Assembly (NCBI RefSeq): GCF_963576615.1
Contig: NC_088708.1
Coordinates: 6,696,001-6,760,000, forward strand
Direction of reading: 5' to 3'
Source: Watersipora subatra
Taxonomy: Eukaryota > Bryozoa > Gymnolaemata > Cheilostomatida > Watersiporidae
Length of the DNA: 64,000 nt
Positions 21,001 to 27,646 of this stretch are shown here, piece by piece. The stretch's first letter is position 1; each line of letters begins with the position of its first letter. Below the pieces are notes generated by a model. The model had not been told where the DNA came from. It saw nothing but the letters and a program-made list of their open reading frames with translations, and made no database searches. The position numbers and the translations under genes were made by a program.

Positions 21001-23689
21001 ACAAGTGTTACTGCTGAACTGTACAAGTGTTACTGCAGAACTGTACAAGTGTTAACACTAAACTGTACAAGTGTTACCCTTGAACTGTACAAGTGTTACC
21101 ACTAAACAGTAAGATGGTAATAATTTGTTGAGGTTAAGCCATTGCGAGGTTCAATTCAGAAGGGAAAAATTGCGAATCATGATGACATGTTTCTGGTGAT
21201 CTTATTAGCTGATCGTGTTTGTACAGTCAGTGTATTGTGTTCAAGTGAGCCTGTCAAGAAACTCTGTTCCAGTTCTCAATGATCCCACGTAGAATCATTT
21301 CATAAAATTATAGAAGCTCTCTTAGTCTATGATAGATGGTCTGCGAGGCATAGCAAACATTAAAATTAGTATTTTCTCAAATTTTATATAAAAATATCTT
21401 GGTACTTCGATGTTCGTGTTATTCTATTTCATTTAGGTCATAGCCCGATTCCTCAACCTAAGCCCCATCCATCGAGTTTTTCTAAGTCAAGTCTGAACAC
21501 CAACCATGCAGCAGAAGTGAGTGCAGCTAATTCTCAGACAGTAGCTCCGGCGTCGCCAAAATCGCCAGTTGTATCACCAAGGAAACTCGCTAATAAGTCA
21601 TATGGTATGTACATAGGACAACTGAACACTCTAATTCAAGTCCTTCAGCCCGGATTGGCCAAGCAGTGGGCTGAGACTAGGGCTCAAGTTAATAAGATGA
21701 TAGCTAATTGATAAATGTTTTAAGTTTTATATATTTACTATACGTGTATGTTCTATATATTCACTTGCCTATTTTCACAATTTGCAACTCTCATACCTGT
21801 TATCCTCATTATGCGAGTATTTGATTCTATGTAAATTTTCTATACAGCAAACGTGACACCATCGCTGGGCAGCGAGCAAACTGAGGTAGAGTCTTATTGT
21901 CCCTCCATAACCATGGCTTGTCGTTTGACTGTATCAGTTGAGAGAGCATTGCTAGCATTTGACCAGAAAAAATTACCGGCACTATGTAGTGAATGAATAA
22001 GCATGGCAGCAGTTGCTCGTGAGACACGGCATGCGCTGGCAATCTCTCTCTCTTGCACACACATTAGAGTTAATACTAGCTTATGGTTGAAGTTTAACAG
22101 ACAGCTACAAGGCTCGTGCATGTTCGTGTTTGGCTCAGTCACTCATGAGTGTATGGAGCTGGCTAATTCACCTGGAAACCTTGCAACCTTTGTTCTTAAT
22201 TTTATCATTAATTTCCTTATCATTTGTCTGTTTATGTGTTTCCTTTTGTCTCTCACAAAAAGATGATTCTAACCTGTCCTCACTAGTCGTATTGCTTCGG
22301 CAGTCTATATTGATTGATTTATATTTTTACACATACCTTAATGTTATAAGCATGAATGTTAATAAGCAAATATTAATGTTGCTCTCTTTTTGGCAGGAAT
22401 GCTCAAAAATTTGTCATCATTTATCAAACCTCCAGAACTTGCACTCTTTACTTTCTTCTTTAAAATATGAAAATAGCAATCCTATACGTGACTCATGATT
22501 TTTATCTTACAAAAATATTCACTTGAATGAAAACATGACTTCTGTTGTCATACGCCAAAAATAAGTCGCACTGTCGCTAGACTGACATGCCCATGGAATG
22601 TCTGTGATTTTTTGGTCATGGAATAGCTTTGCTGTCATTATCTGTCATATTTATTTTTATCACTTCAAATCAGTAAATGTCACATAAATGTGTCGCTAAT
22701 GTAACTGCATCACTGGGTTCTTCTTGGCCTAAAAACTTATTCTCTCTCTTGCGCAAGATCTTGCAGTTATTCAGTATTTAAAGTGATTTTGAATGCCCAT
22801 GTAAAATGTTGTTATAATGCAGTCTTTGTAAATGTCAAAAATACACTTGAGCAGCCGCAGTGAATTGAATTCAATGTTGACGTTCTCTTCAATCTTTGCT
22901 TAATTTCAAACCATCGATAAAGACTGACACTGGTGGCTATACTTCAGAGGTATTGAAAATAGTAAATGTTGGGTAAATGCGTGTCCGTGAATCTTGGCTA
23001 TCGCTCGGATGTACTTCGGGCATTGCATGTTCATGTTGTCATAATCAAGTTTGAAAGTTCAACTGATAGCACTAGTTCTTATGGCCTGCCAACTTTTGTC
23101 TTCACTCGGCATGATCATGCATCACATTAAATAAGAACTATGTATTCAAGTTTGCCAGCTCTATTCTATATGTACAGTTGTTCGCCGTGTGTGTGTTTGT
23201 TGTGATGGAAGACTACAGTTTTGCTAATGGACTGTATGTTGTCTATTTATAAGAAGAGCTAATTGTCGTGTAAATGAACATTGTAATGATCGCTATACAT
23301 ACAGCTACGTACAGTGCTATACAGTAGGACCACGTTTTGTTTTTTGTTTACATGAATAAATCTGTTAAAATCGTCACAGACTGTGCAAAGCACCTTGCAA
23401 TGTAGATACTGTCAGAATAGATTGATCATATTCCAGACATGTACTATTTGATTCATTGAAGAGTGCTGGAGCGGAGTAGCTTATCATTTGATTACTATTT
23501 GCAGATTTGAGCAGATCTAAGAGCGCAATGACAATGGGAAAACAGCCGTTAGTACCCCGTAGCAAGCGTTTGTCTAATCCAGGTGATGCAGCTCGTGCCA
23601 TTGTACTTGACACAAATGACCGTGGCTTTCAGCAATACCAGAAATCTGGTGGCATGTCAATAGCCGACAGGATGAGAAAATTCACTTAG
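1569..23689 (+). CDS. MPRIP-like: MPRIP/TRIOBP-family coiled-coil protein, 3' part (10 exons)
   Basis: Exons are 1569-3091, 3179-3334, 3610-3828, 8142-8267, 8884-9030, 11716-11960, 15420-15660, 18236-18416, 21437-21604 and 23505-23689. All use GT..AG and all phases agree, giving 1062 residues plus a stop; the start lies off the left edge. The exon at 11716 encodes a heptad-rich segment (REAHRDEIDALQHERDNALA then ALETMRSGH) that resembles the conserved C-terminal coiled coil of MPRIP and TRIOBP. The last junction gives KSYDLSRSKS and the tail ends in SIADRMRKFT, matching the pattern of the vertebrate MPRIP C-terminus (GYDIMKSKS, then a VQERLKLFE-type tail). The family scaffolds actin and myosin phosphatase through N-terminal PH domains, which would lie upstream. 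The N-terminal half seen here is less conserved. Introns carry most of the repeats in the first 23 kb. MPRIP versus TRIOBP cannot be decided without the 5' exons. Confidence 0.82.
3829..5060. other. Intron sequence, nothing recognised
   Basis: This is the AT-rich left part of the 4.3-kb intron between the 3610 and 8142 exons. The only local feature is a short direct repeat of GCGCGATTATATT near 4635-4660. Confidence 0.5.
5061..5874. repeat. 20-bp tandem array, about 40 copies
   Basis: The unit TCCTCTGCTGTCCTCTTGAG is repeated with small variants, including units shortened to CTAGTCCTC. The array is strongly strand-asymmetric (pyrimidine-rich on +). The long minus-strand open frame across it is a by-product: three 20-bp units make a 60-bp, 20-residue period. 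Confidence 0.95.
5880..7084. other. Intron sequence, nothing recognised
   Basis: AT-rich intron without coding signal or clear repeat boundary. Short open frames here have no homology that I recognise. Confidence 0.5.
7085..7272. mobile_element. Fragment of the TTAA element seen at 47605-48475
   Basis: From about 7160 to 7272 the sequence is nearly identical to 48360-48475, including GGTGAATCTTTTGATACCAA and the end GTCAACCT followed by TTAA (7273-7276). The part from 7085 matches the inverted left arm around 47720-47810 more weakly (TTTGAGCCGTTTTG). No left terminus is visible, so this copy is truncated. Confidence 0.8.
7566..7684. repeat. 37-bp tandem repeat, 3 copies
   Basis: Units contain AAATAAACTCGGGGC and GATGTTTGATGCCATGCTCT. 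They differ at one or two positions (GGGCAGG versus GGGCGGG). Confidence 0.9.
7845..8052 (+). mobile_element. tRNA-derived SINE
   Basis: Begins near CTAGCGCTCTGGCAGT. It contains a box A-like GTTAGAGTGTCAGTCAGC, a box B-like CGGTTCAAATC, and ends near TTATTATAGTAAAGAT. A second copy at 10553-10906 shares the same head (GCTCTGGCAGT), the same tRNA-like core and the same tail. It lies just upstream of the exon at 8142. Confidence 0.7.
9354..10366. mobile_element. Second copy of the 1.4-kb TA-flanked element
   Basis: Positions 9354-9500 match 55640-55785 (for example AAAAGCTCATTG and GAGCTTCGATCC). The right part (10140-10366) carries the same GTGGC-NTCAAA-type direct repeats as 56430-56586 and ends GTTATGG followed by TA. 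The left terminus was not found, so the copy is truncated or diverged. Short units such as AACAGAAGTGGCGTAC at 10150-10265 have expanded locally. Confidence 0.75.
10553..10906 (+). mobile_element. tRNA-derived SINE with a five-fold amplified internal segment
   Basis: The head TAGTGCTCTGGCAGT and tail ATATTATAATAAAG match the SINE at 7845. The tRNA-like part GTGGGTGTTAGAGTGCCTGT (box A-like) occurs five times as an exact or near-exact 33-bp tandem (10638-10802). A single box B-like ACGAGTTGAAGTATCG follows. The 33-bp unit is a multiple of three, which explains the open frame across it. Confidence 0.72.
11075..11282. repeat. Short AT-rich tandem array (TAATACTACAG-type)
   Basis: Units of 11-12 bp alternate between ACTACAGTAATA and ACTACAGTTATA, with occasional TAATAATA insertions, across about 200 bp of intron. 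Confidence 0.9.
11716..11960 (+). CDS. Diagnostic coiled-coil exon of the MPRIP/TRIOBP-like gene
   Basis: Opens after CATCCACAG and ends at CAAAC|GTGAGT. It encodes about 81 residues with unbroken heptads and the ordered words REAHRDEIDAL, ERDNALADE, ALETMRSGH and MRDKMRELEE. This order (REAH..EIEAL, LLAEE.AAT, AIEAMK.AH, E.ELEKS) is the best-conserved part of the MPRIP/TRIOBP coiled coil and is the main reason for the family call. Confidence 0.85.
12535..14205 (-). pseudogene. HIRAN-like protein gene, probably decayed
   Basis: Piece A (14119-14205) starts with ATG, encodes SRGFHEYSSLLRPLMNEQLV and ends at a good donor GTATGT. Piece B (13571-13999) follows an acceptor TCGTTTTAG and encodes REEPNNLHDPFSVKLI, then VGHLPHEISK, then a TARV strand and QRGLEIEVEV. 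This order (REP.N..D..AV, GH.P..IS, I.ARV) is the HIRAN signature known from animal and transposon-linked proteins. Piece C (12535-12659) encodes an acidic tail (GDFFDDDAVPNSEQH to SPGDDF, then stop). A second copy of A at about 12697-12782 contains an in-frame stop. A and B do not join in the same phase. The gene is therefore likely broken or rearranged; function unknown. Confidence 0.55.
12832..13412 (+). repeat. Dispersed repeat with CCCGGG hairpin, copy 1
   Basis: Starts CTAGCTGTGCTACCCGGCG. ACCCGG and CCGGGT form a 6-bp stem around CGTTGC. The text to about 13010 is nearly identical to 35945-36130. A second, more diverged start (CTAGCTGTGCCTCCCGGC) at about 13119 shows that two units are joined. 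It ends in an AGACAGATATACGACATACA-type tract and (TA)n. The other copies are at 35945-36770 and, inverted, near 51370-51560. It inserted inside the HIRAN element. Confidence 0.75.
15420..15660 (+). CDS. Coiled-coil exon of the MPRIP/TRIOBP-like gene
   Basis: The AC left over at 11960 plus C at 15420 completes Thr and opens into RESANKDERISQL. The exon continues with ALNRRLTERNSQLVERF, corresponding in position to the EL.A.NQELN.RL segment of MPRIP, and leaves in phase 0 at CAG|GTAGGC. Confidence 0.8.
15985..16665. repeat. 21-bp tandem array, about 32 copies
   Basis: The unit reads CTGATTCTGGCTATACCAA plus two bases, with C/T and GATTCT/GGACTCT variants. Because 21 is a multiple of three, two plus frames stay open, as (SDSGYTN)n and (LILAIPT)n. 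The array sits in an intron, 325 bp after the donor at 15660. Confidence 0.95.
16782..17722 (+). mobile_element. hAT-type DNA transposon, 941 bp, perfect 8-bp TSD
   Basis: The ends CAGGAGTCAGCAACC and GGTTGCAGACCCCTG form terminal inverted repeats of the CAGNGGTC type typical of hAT elements. CTCTAGGG occurs immediately outside both ends (16774-16781 and 17723-17730), a perfect 8-bp target site duplication. Inverted similarity continues inward (AACGGCTCTTTC / AATGGCTCTTTGAG). It encodes only a remnant of a BED-like finger, so it is non-autonomous. It inserted 109 bp downstream of the 21-bp array. Confidence 0.9.
17131..17358 (+). pseudogene. hAT transposase N-terminal zinc-finger remnant
   Basis: A plus-strand frame without start encodes ADSFAFTADETGSPVCLICN followed by RHFQNKHAAFAQKYPEG and a short basic tail, then stops at TAG. 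CLIC and H-x4-H make a C2H2/BED-type finger like those at the N-terminus of hAT-derived proteins (GTF2IRD2/SCAND3/ZBED types). A stop codon precedes it and no catalytic domain follows. Confidence 0.72.
17834..17952. repeat. 8-bp tandem array (GAGGTGAT)n, about 15 copies
   Basis: A perfect octamer array with no variants visible across about 118 bp. This suggests recent expansion. Confidence 0.95.
18236..18416 (+). CDS. Coiled-coil exon of the MPRIP/TRIOBP-like gene
   Basis: Acceptor CCTTTTACAG; opens IDALSEKLKLEQLRN, continues LLKDEVEAVKESHNQLLRQQ, then a serine/acidic linker (ASDSSSEEM). It ends in phase 1 at AAAG|GTCTCT. A possible earlier donor, CAG|GTCCCT near 18363, would drop the linker. 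Confidence 0.75.
18470..18528. repeat. Left remnant of the 22-bp array
   Basis: About three units of the same CTGTACAAGTGTTACTA repeat that continues at 20544. They were separated from the main array by the insertion at 18529. Confidence 0.85.
18627..19877 (-). mobile_element. Pogo/Tigger-like element nested in the outer element, 1251 bp
   Basis: The ends CAGTCATACTTCGACTCACG and the inverse of CTTACAGTAATACT-type sequence at 19877 (rc CAGTAATACTTCAACTTACG) match at 16 of 20 positions. Both are flanked by TA (18625-18626 and 19878-19879). Inverted subterminal CTCGTATGTCAA / CTCGTATCTCAA words follow. It contains a decayed CENP-B-type transposase on the minus strand. Confidence 0.88.
19023..19598 (-). 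pseudogene. Pogo/Tigger (CENP-B-type) transposase remnant
   Basis: Starts at an ATG (19596-19598) with a lysine-rich lead, then TIDIKRKIIEKYAKCV and ELAQQYDRNTST, the first helix-turn-helix of CENP-B-like transposases. A frame break follows. Then come TTADGETAQAWDKKINNWLV and CEKACAIYQNYKN (second DNA-binding domain) and a C-terminal QTSLDRFILKRPAS. The DDE catalytic core is missing. The order of parts and several stops or frame changes show a deleted, inactive copy. Confidence 0.8.
20544..21108. repeat. 22-bp tandem array, about 26 copies
   Basis: The unit is CTGAACTGTACAAGTGTTAC plus two bases. Variants include TATTACT, TGTCACT and TGTTACC. TGTACA within the unit is a self-complementary hexamer. 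Confidence 0.95.
21437..21604 (+). CDS. Ser/Pro-rich exon of the MPRIP/TRIOBP-like gene
   Basis: Acceptor TTTCATTTAG; opens GHSPIPQPKPHPSSF, with a proline/serine-rich linker (ASPKSPVVSPRK carries S/T-P sites), and ends KSYG at TATG|GTATGT in phase 1. The G joins AT at 23505 to make Asp, giving the family-typical YDLSRSKS. An alternative donor, GAA|GTGAGT at 21516, would leave phase 0 and would not fit the last exon. Confidence 0.78.
21605..21711 (+). other. Possible retained-intron alternative C-terminus
   Basis: If the donor at 21604 is not used, the frame stays open for 35 more codons, encoding MYIGQLNTLIQVLQPGLAKQ and ending at TAA 21709-21711 after VNKMIAN. The amphipathic content is notable, but only transcripts could show use. 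Confidence 0.3.
21712..23504. other. Last intron, nothing recognised
   Basis: Mostly AT-rich sequence without coding signal. It ends in TTGATTACTATTTGCAG, the acceptor of the final exon. Confidence 0.5.
23505..23689 (+). CDS. Last coding exon of the MPRIP/TRIOBP-like gene
   Basis: Encodes LSRSKSAMTMGKQPLVPRSK, then a variable stretch, then GGMSIADRMRKFT and TAG (23687-23689). The SKS motif and the final short amphipathic segment match the pattern of the MPRIP C-terminal end. A run of 11 G follows in the 3' UTR at 23715-23725. Confidence 0.82.
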
Positions 23690-24042
23690 CCGATAATGTT
23701 CAGTCTTTCTAAGCGGGGGGGGGGGCATAATGATCGTTTCTAAAAATTAACCTTTTATAGTTTTGATATGTATTTATGTTATTTTGTGTTCATCTGTATG
23801 CTATGCTATTCTGTATACTGCAGCACGTGCGTATCGGTAGTTACATTCATAATTCATACCTACATTTCAGTATTCACCTTAGATCGTTTGCTTGACAATA
23901 TATTTTTTTTTGCAGTTCTATTATGCATAAAATTCCTTTTGCATAAAACTAAATGATAATCGTTCTTGTTGTACACTGATCCTCTTTTTAGTTATCTGAT
24001 GTACCTAGCACACTTCGAACTTAAGCTTTTAATAACAGCAGA

Positions 24043-24048
24043 AATAAA
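24043..24048 (+). terminator. Poly(A) signal AATAAA of the MPRIP/TRIOBP-like gene
   Basis: The AATAAA lies 354 bases after the stop, in the context GCAGAAATAAAATGCAG. It is a plausible 3' end for the last exon. Confidence 0.55.
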
Positions 24049-24065
24049 ATGCAGATTTAAAAACT

Positions 24066-26145
24066 CCATCATTTTTTGGTTTGGCTATACGCATGATCTC
24101 CAGATGACTTTTGTAACACAAAGCTCGGAGAATTAACATTATAAATAAGCTTAAAATAGTGTTTATGGATGACAGATTAGGTTTACATTGCAATGCCATC
24201 AAGGCAGCTTTCCATGAATACCTTTAAAAAAAGCTCAAAACAGCTTTGTAGCTATATGTAGAAGCTTGGAAAGTTAGGGAAGTGATCGGAATAGTCAATT
24301 CTCTGAATTGACTATTCTCAATTCCATTTTAGGGTAAACCATAAGGGTTGACAAACTTGCCCAATGCTTTGAAGCATAGAGTTGGTGGGAACTGTATTTG
24401 ATCAAACTGTCCATTTATAGGGCATCGACCAAGTAATTATTGGATTGCATGAGTACTCCCCATTATTCTGCCTATAGACTTAGAGTCATCAAACATCCAA
24501 TGCATACCTGGTACACCTCTCGTCGATTTCACTAGAACCTATGCCGCTGCAACGTTTCCCCTTCGAGCACCGACCTATTAAAACTGTTGACATTAAATTG
24601 CTCGTGTAGCCTTTGAAACTTCAATAAAACTTGATTTTGCTGGAGGGGAGCTGGTATTACCCTAGAGAAGGTCTCTTACTGTGAGGAGAACTTTTTGTTA
24701 GGGCTTTCTCAATAGCATTGGTCAGGTTCATATTTTGACCTAGGATGTGGAAAAGGGCTAAACGCCCTATTTGAACAGCCTGCTGCTGAGATGTATGATT
24801 AGAATTATTATATTACCTTAGGCATCAAGCTGTGCTTCAGATAGTTCTGGAGCAACTGATAGCTTATTAAAAACATTAAAACATGCATTACTTTCAGATA
24901 GCCACTTAGTAATTGAAGTCAAATCTGTATAGAGAAAATAGGAGGCTTGCCTAGATCGATGTATATTTATACATAAACTAATGTAAGTACAAATCAGTCC
25001 AAAGCATGTACATGTATGCAGGCACTTATAACGTTGACTTTTTCACTAACAAGGATATAAAACAGCTCAATGCTCTTGATTATGTGCAAGCCTTAAAACT
25101 TAGACAGATGAAAATAGCGTGGATGAAGATACATACAGTGAAAAGTAATTATCACACTAACCTTCCTTAGTGCCATTTTGTGAAGTAGAGCGCAAGTGGG
25201 AAGGGACGAGAAAAGTTGGAGACCCCGTTGTTTGTCATTTATGTTTCCACATAGGGTATGTATTGCTGCAACAGGCTTTGGCAAGAGAGTGTCGATGAAT
25301 CAACGGATTATGATGGTAAAGCAAACAGTAGTTTGTCAGGAAACCAAAGCAATACAGGATTCTGGCTACTCAATGTCTTGGCGTGGACCACAGTTCATAG
25401 ATGACTGATGTGTAGCCGTTCTGGCAATAAGATTGCTTCACAAACTACCAAAAGTTGCAGTGCCACAAAGATAATGAACACAAAAACTATTGAAGTGTTT
25501 AAAAAGGCAATATCTTTATTTATTGACTTGAGTTTATACTTTTATTGTCTACACATATATTGAATGACATTGGGTTTATTCTGACATAAAATGGCTTTTA
25601 TTCTAAAAACAAAATGTGAAAAATAATCTTACCATCGTCAAGATTTTTCTGGTGAAAACCTTTAATAACATATAACAGACATTGAAGATGTTTTACATTC
25701 TGCTTCTTTGTGTTTTAGTTAAAAATTTTAATAGCATCACATTGATATTTTGTACGAATAGTTACTGTAGCCTATAGACTAAACCACCAAATAATATTTT
25801 TAGGTCTCTTAAATTTTTGCCTTTTTCTGTGGATCCACCCAAAGTGTCTTCCAAACATACATAAGCATAGTTTGGCTTCACAATTTGCAAATATATAAAT
25901 ATTAGACACCTACTTTTCTTATAATTTGTGATATATATTGAGCGCTGCTAGGATTTTGTTGTATTATACAAATAGTTTTATGAACCTTGAAGGTTTGCCA
26001 AAAACAGATTTGTGTAAGAGTGTCGAAAACAAAAATTTCACCAAATAGTTTTAACAAGAGACTAACAGAAATATTTTACAAACTCTTAACTTTCTCTAGT
26101 TAGGTTGACTGTGTATATACATGTATATTTATATATTGAACGCTA
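24066..26145. other. Intergenic stretch with only degraded coding traces
   Basis: On the minus strand, about 24345-24560 reads RGVPGMHWMFDDSKSIGRIM, then a stop, then further open sequence. This looks like decayed coding DNA, possibly from a retroelement, but I do not recognise the family. A short palindrome (TAGTCAATTCTC / GAATTGACTATT) lies at 24293-24322. The 70-codon frame at 25196-25408 (+) is unassigned. Confidence 0.35.
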
Positions 26146-26479
26146 GTGGGAGGCTCCTGAGAAGGTCAATAAGAATGACCGTGCTACGTTCCTCCTAAAC
26201 TTCTACATTCATTCTGACAGCCGTGTCTTGGTAAACTAACCAGATATTATAGTGTTGGCCAAAGATAACAAGAGGACTACCATATTAAATATCACAGTTT
26301 CTCATGACTACAATATAAGCAGAAAAGGAAAGGAAAAAGTAAAAAAATATGTCTCATTTGAAGAGGAGCTTGTCCAACTACTCATCCAAATACCAACAAC
26401 AATCAACACGAGTGATTTGAAGAAAAGCACGCAATTGAGAGCGGGTAAGATCTTGAGACGAGTGCTCAAACTCCCATGA
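26146..26479 (+). pseudogene. Non-LTR retrotransposon ORF2 C-terminal remnant
   Basis: The frame reads APEKVNKNDRATFLLNFYIH, then a stop (TAA 26237-26239), then PDIIVLAKDNKRTTILNITV, then GKEKVKKYVSFEEELVQLL, and ends LRAGKILRRVLKLP. The sequence of parts (KNDR..ILW.F.I.TD, KPDIIV.DK, I.D.AVP.D, KEKEK..KY.DL..E, L.K..LLGTA.ILR.VL) is the usual tail of reverse-transcriptase ORFs in animal LINEs. No reverse transcriptase core is present nearby. Confidence 0.65.
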
Positions 26480-27540
26480 CTCTGGTGAGAGAATGATAAA
26501 ATTTCTCACATATACATATCCAGTTTTAAATTATACACAAACCTAACATTGTTACTTTAAACAAAAGATGTGAACTTGTTTCAATGTGTAGACACGCTGT
26601 TAAATTTCTTTTGAACATTTATAATGCTCAACTTTCAAACGTCTAAATTGTGAAGCTTTATTTCATTATAGATGGCTTATAATTACATCGCTTGCTAATT
26701 TTCATCTTACATATCAGTGGTGCTTTTAGGTGTTGTCACACCAATGCTTTTATTTCCATCTATATATAAGAGGCTTTTAGTGCAAACAATTCTATCTGAT
26801 GATTATTGCTTTGTAATATGAAACTATTAATAATAAAATTGTTTTAAACTTGACTCTAATTTTACATCACTCTATTTTAATTTTGAGTACTTGCATGCAA
26901 AAAACTGTAAATAATACATCCATTGTATGTTACAGCGTATGCACTTTTTGTCGATATATATTTGCGTTTGAATATCTTGTACGTAATATATATTATGTGT
27001 ACAATGTATGTAGTATGCATATGACATATATAGGATTTACATCTTACATATGTAATATAAATACATTCACATGATATGTTAATGTATGTATTATAGGCGT
27101 GTGTTGTAGTTTATTTTTTCAGACAAATTCAAAATTTAATGTATTTTAAAACAGTCTAAGCAAGCTGTCAGACCATTCCAGATGGCAATGTATTGCTATA
27201 TGCAAAATTTTCGACTCGACTTGTCAAACCTTCTCTACTCCAACAATGGAATGCGCTACAATCCATGTGTACTCAACCACATTGAATTACTACTTCAAGT
27301 CTGCAATGTGATTCTAAATACAGCTTGCATTAAATGGAACGCTTTATTCAATTTAGCCAATGGGGGGCTCACAATTTCCTTTTCTCGACATCGCCAAATC
27401 ATTGGTAGTTCATGTAGACTGTGTTCTAAATACTGCTGAATATGTGGCACCACATAAATTTGTTAACATGCAGTAGCCTTGCGCAAAGCCAATATTTCTG
27501 ATAAACAACTTGGAGAAGAGAGAGAAGTCACGCTAAGCAG
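26480..27540. other. P450 upstream region, nothing recognised
   Basis: Very AT-rich sequence (about 26840-27080 is dominated by TATATA/ACATATG words), then a more mixed stretch. The 85-codon frame at 27182-27439 lacks recognisable features. Confidence 0.4.
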
Positions 27541-27543
27541 ATC

Positions 27544-27556
27544 TATATTTAAGGAA
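27544..27556 (+). promoter_or_regulatory. Candidate TATA box of the P450 gene
   Basis: TATATTTAAGG stands about 100 bases before the P450 start codon, a reasonable TATA position for a transcript with a 60-70 base leader. Sequence-only inference. Confidence 0.35.
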
Positions 27557-27646
27557 GCGAAACACATAATATATTTCACACTATACAAGACAGTCGTAGT
27601 TGGCAGGACAGAGTGAACACATATTGCACAGACATTTTATGTAATC

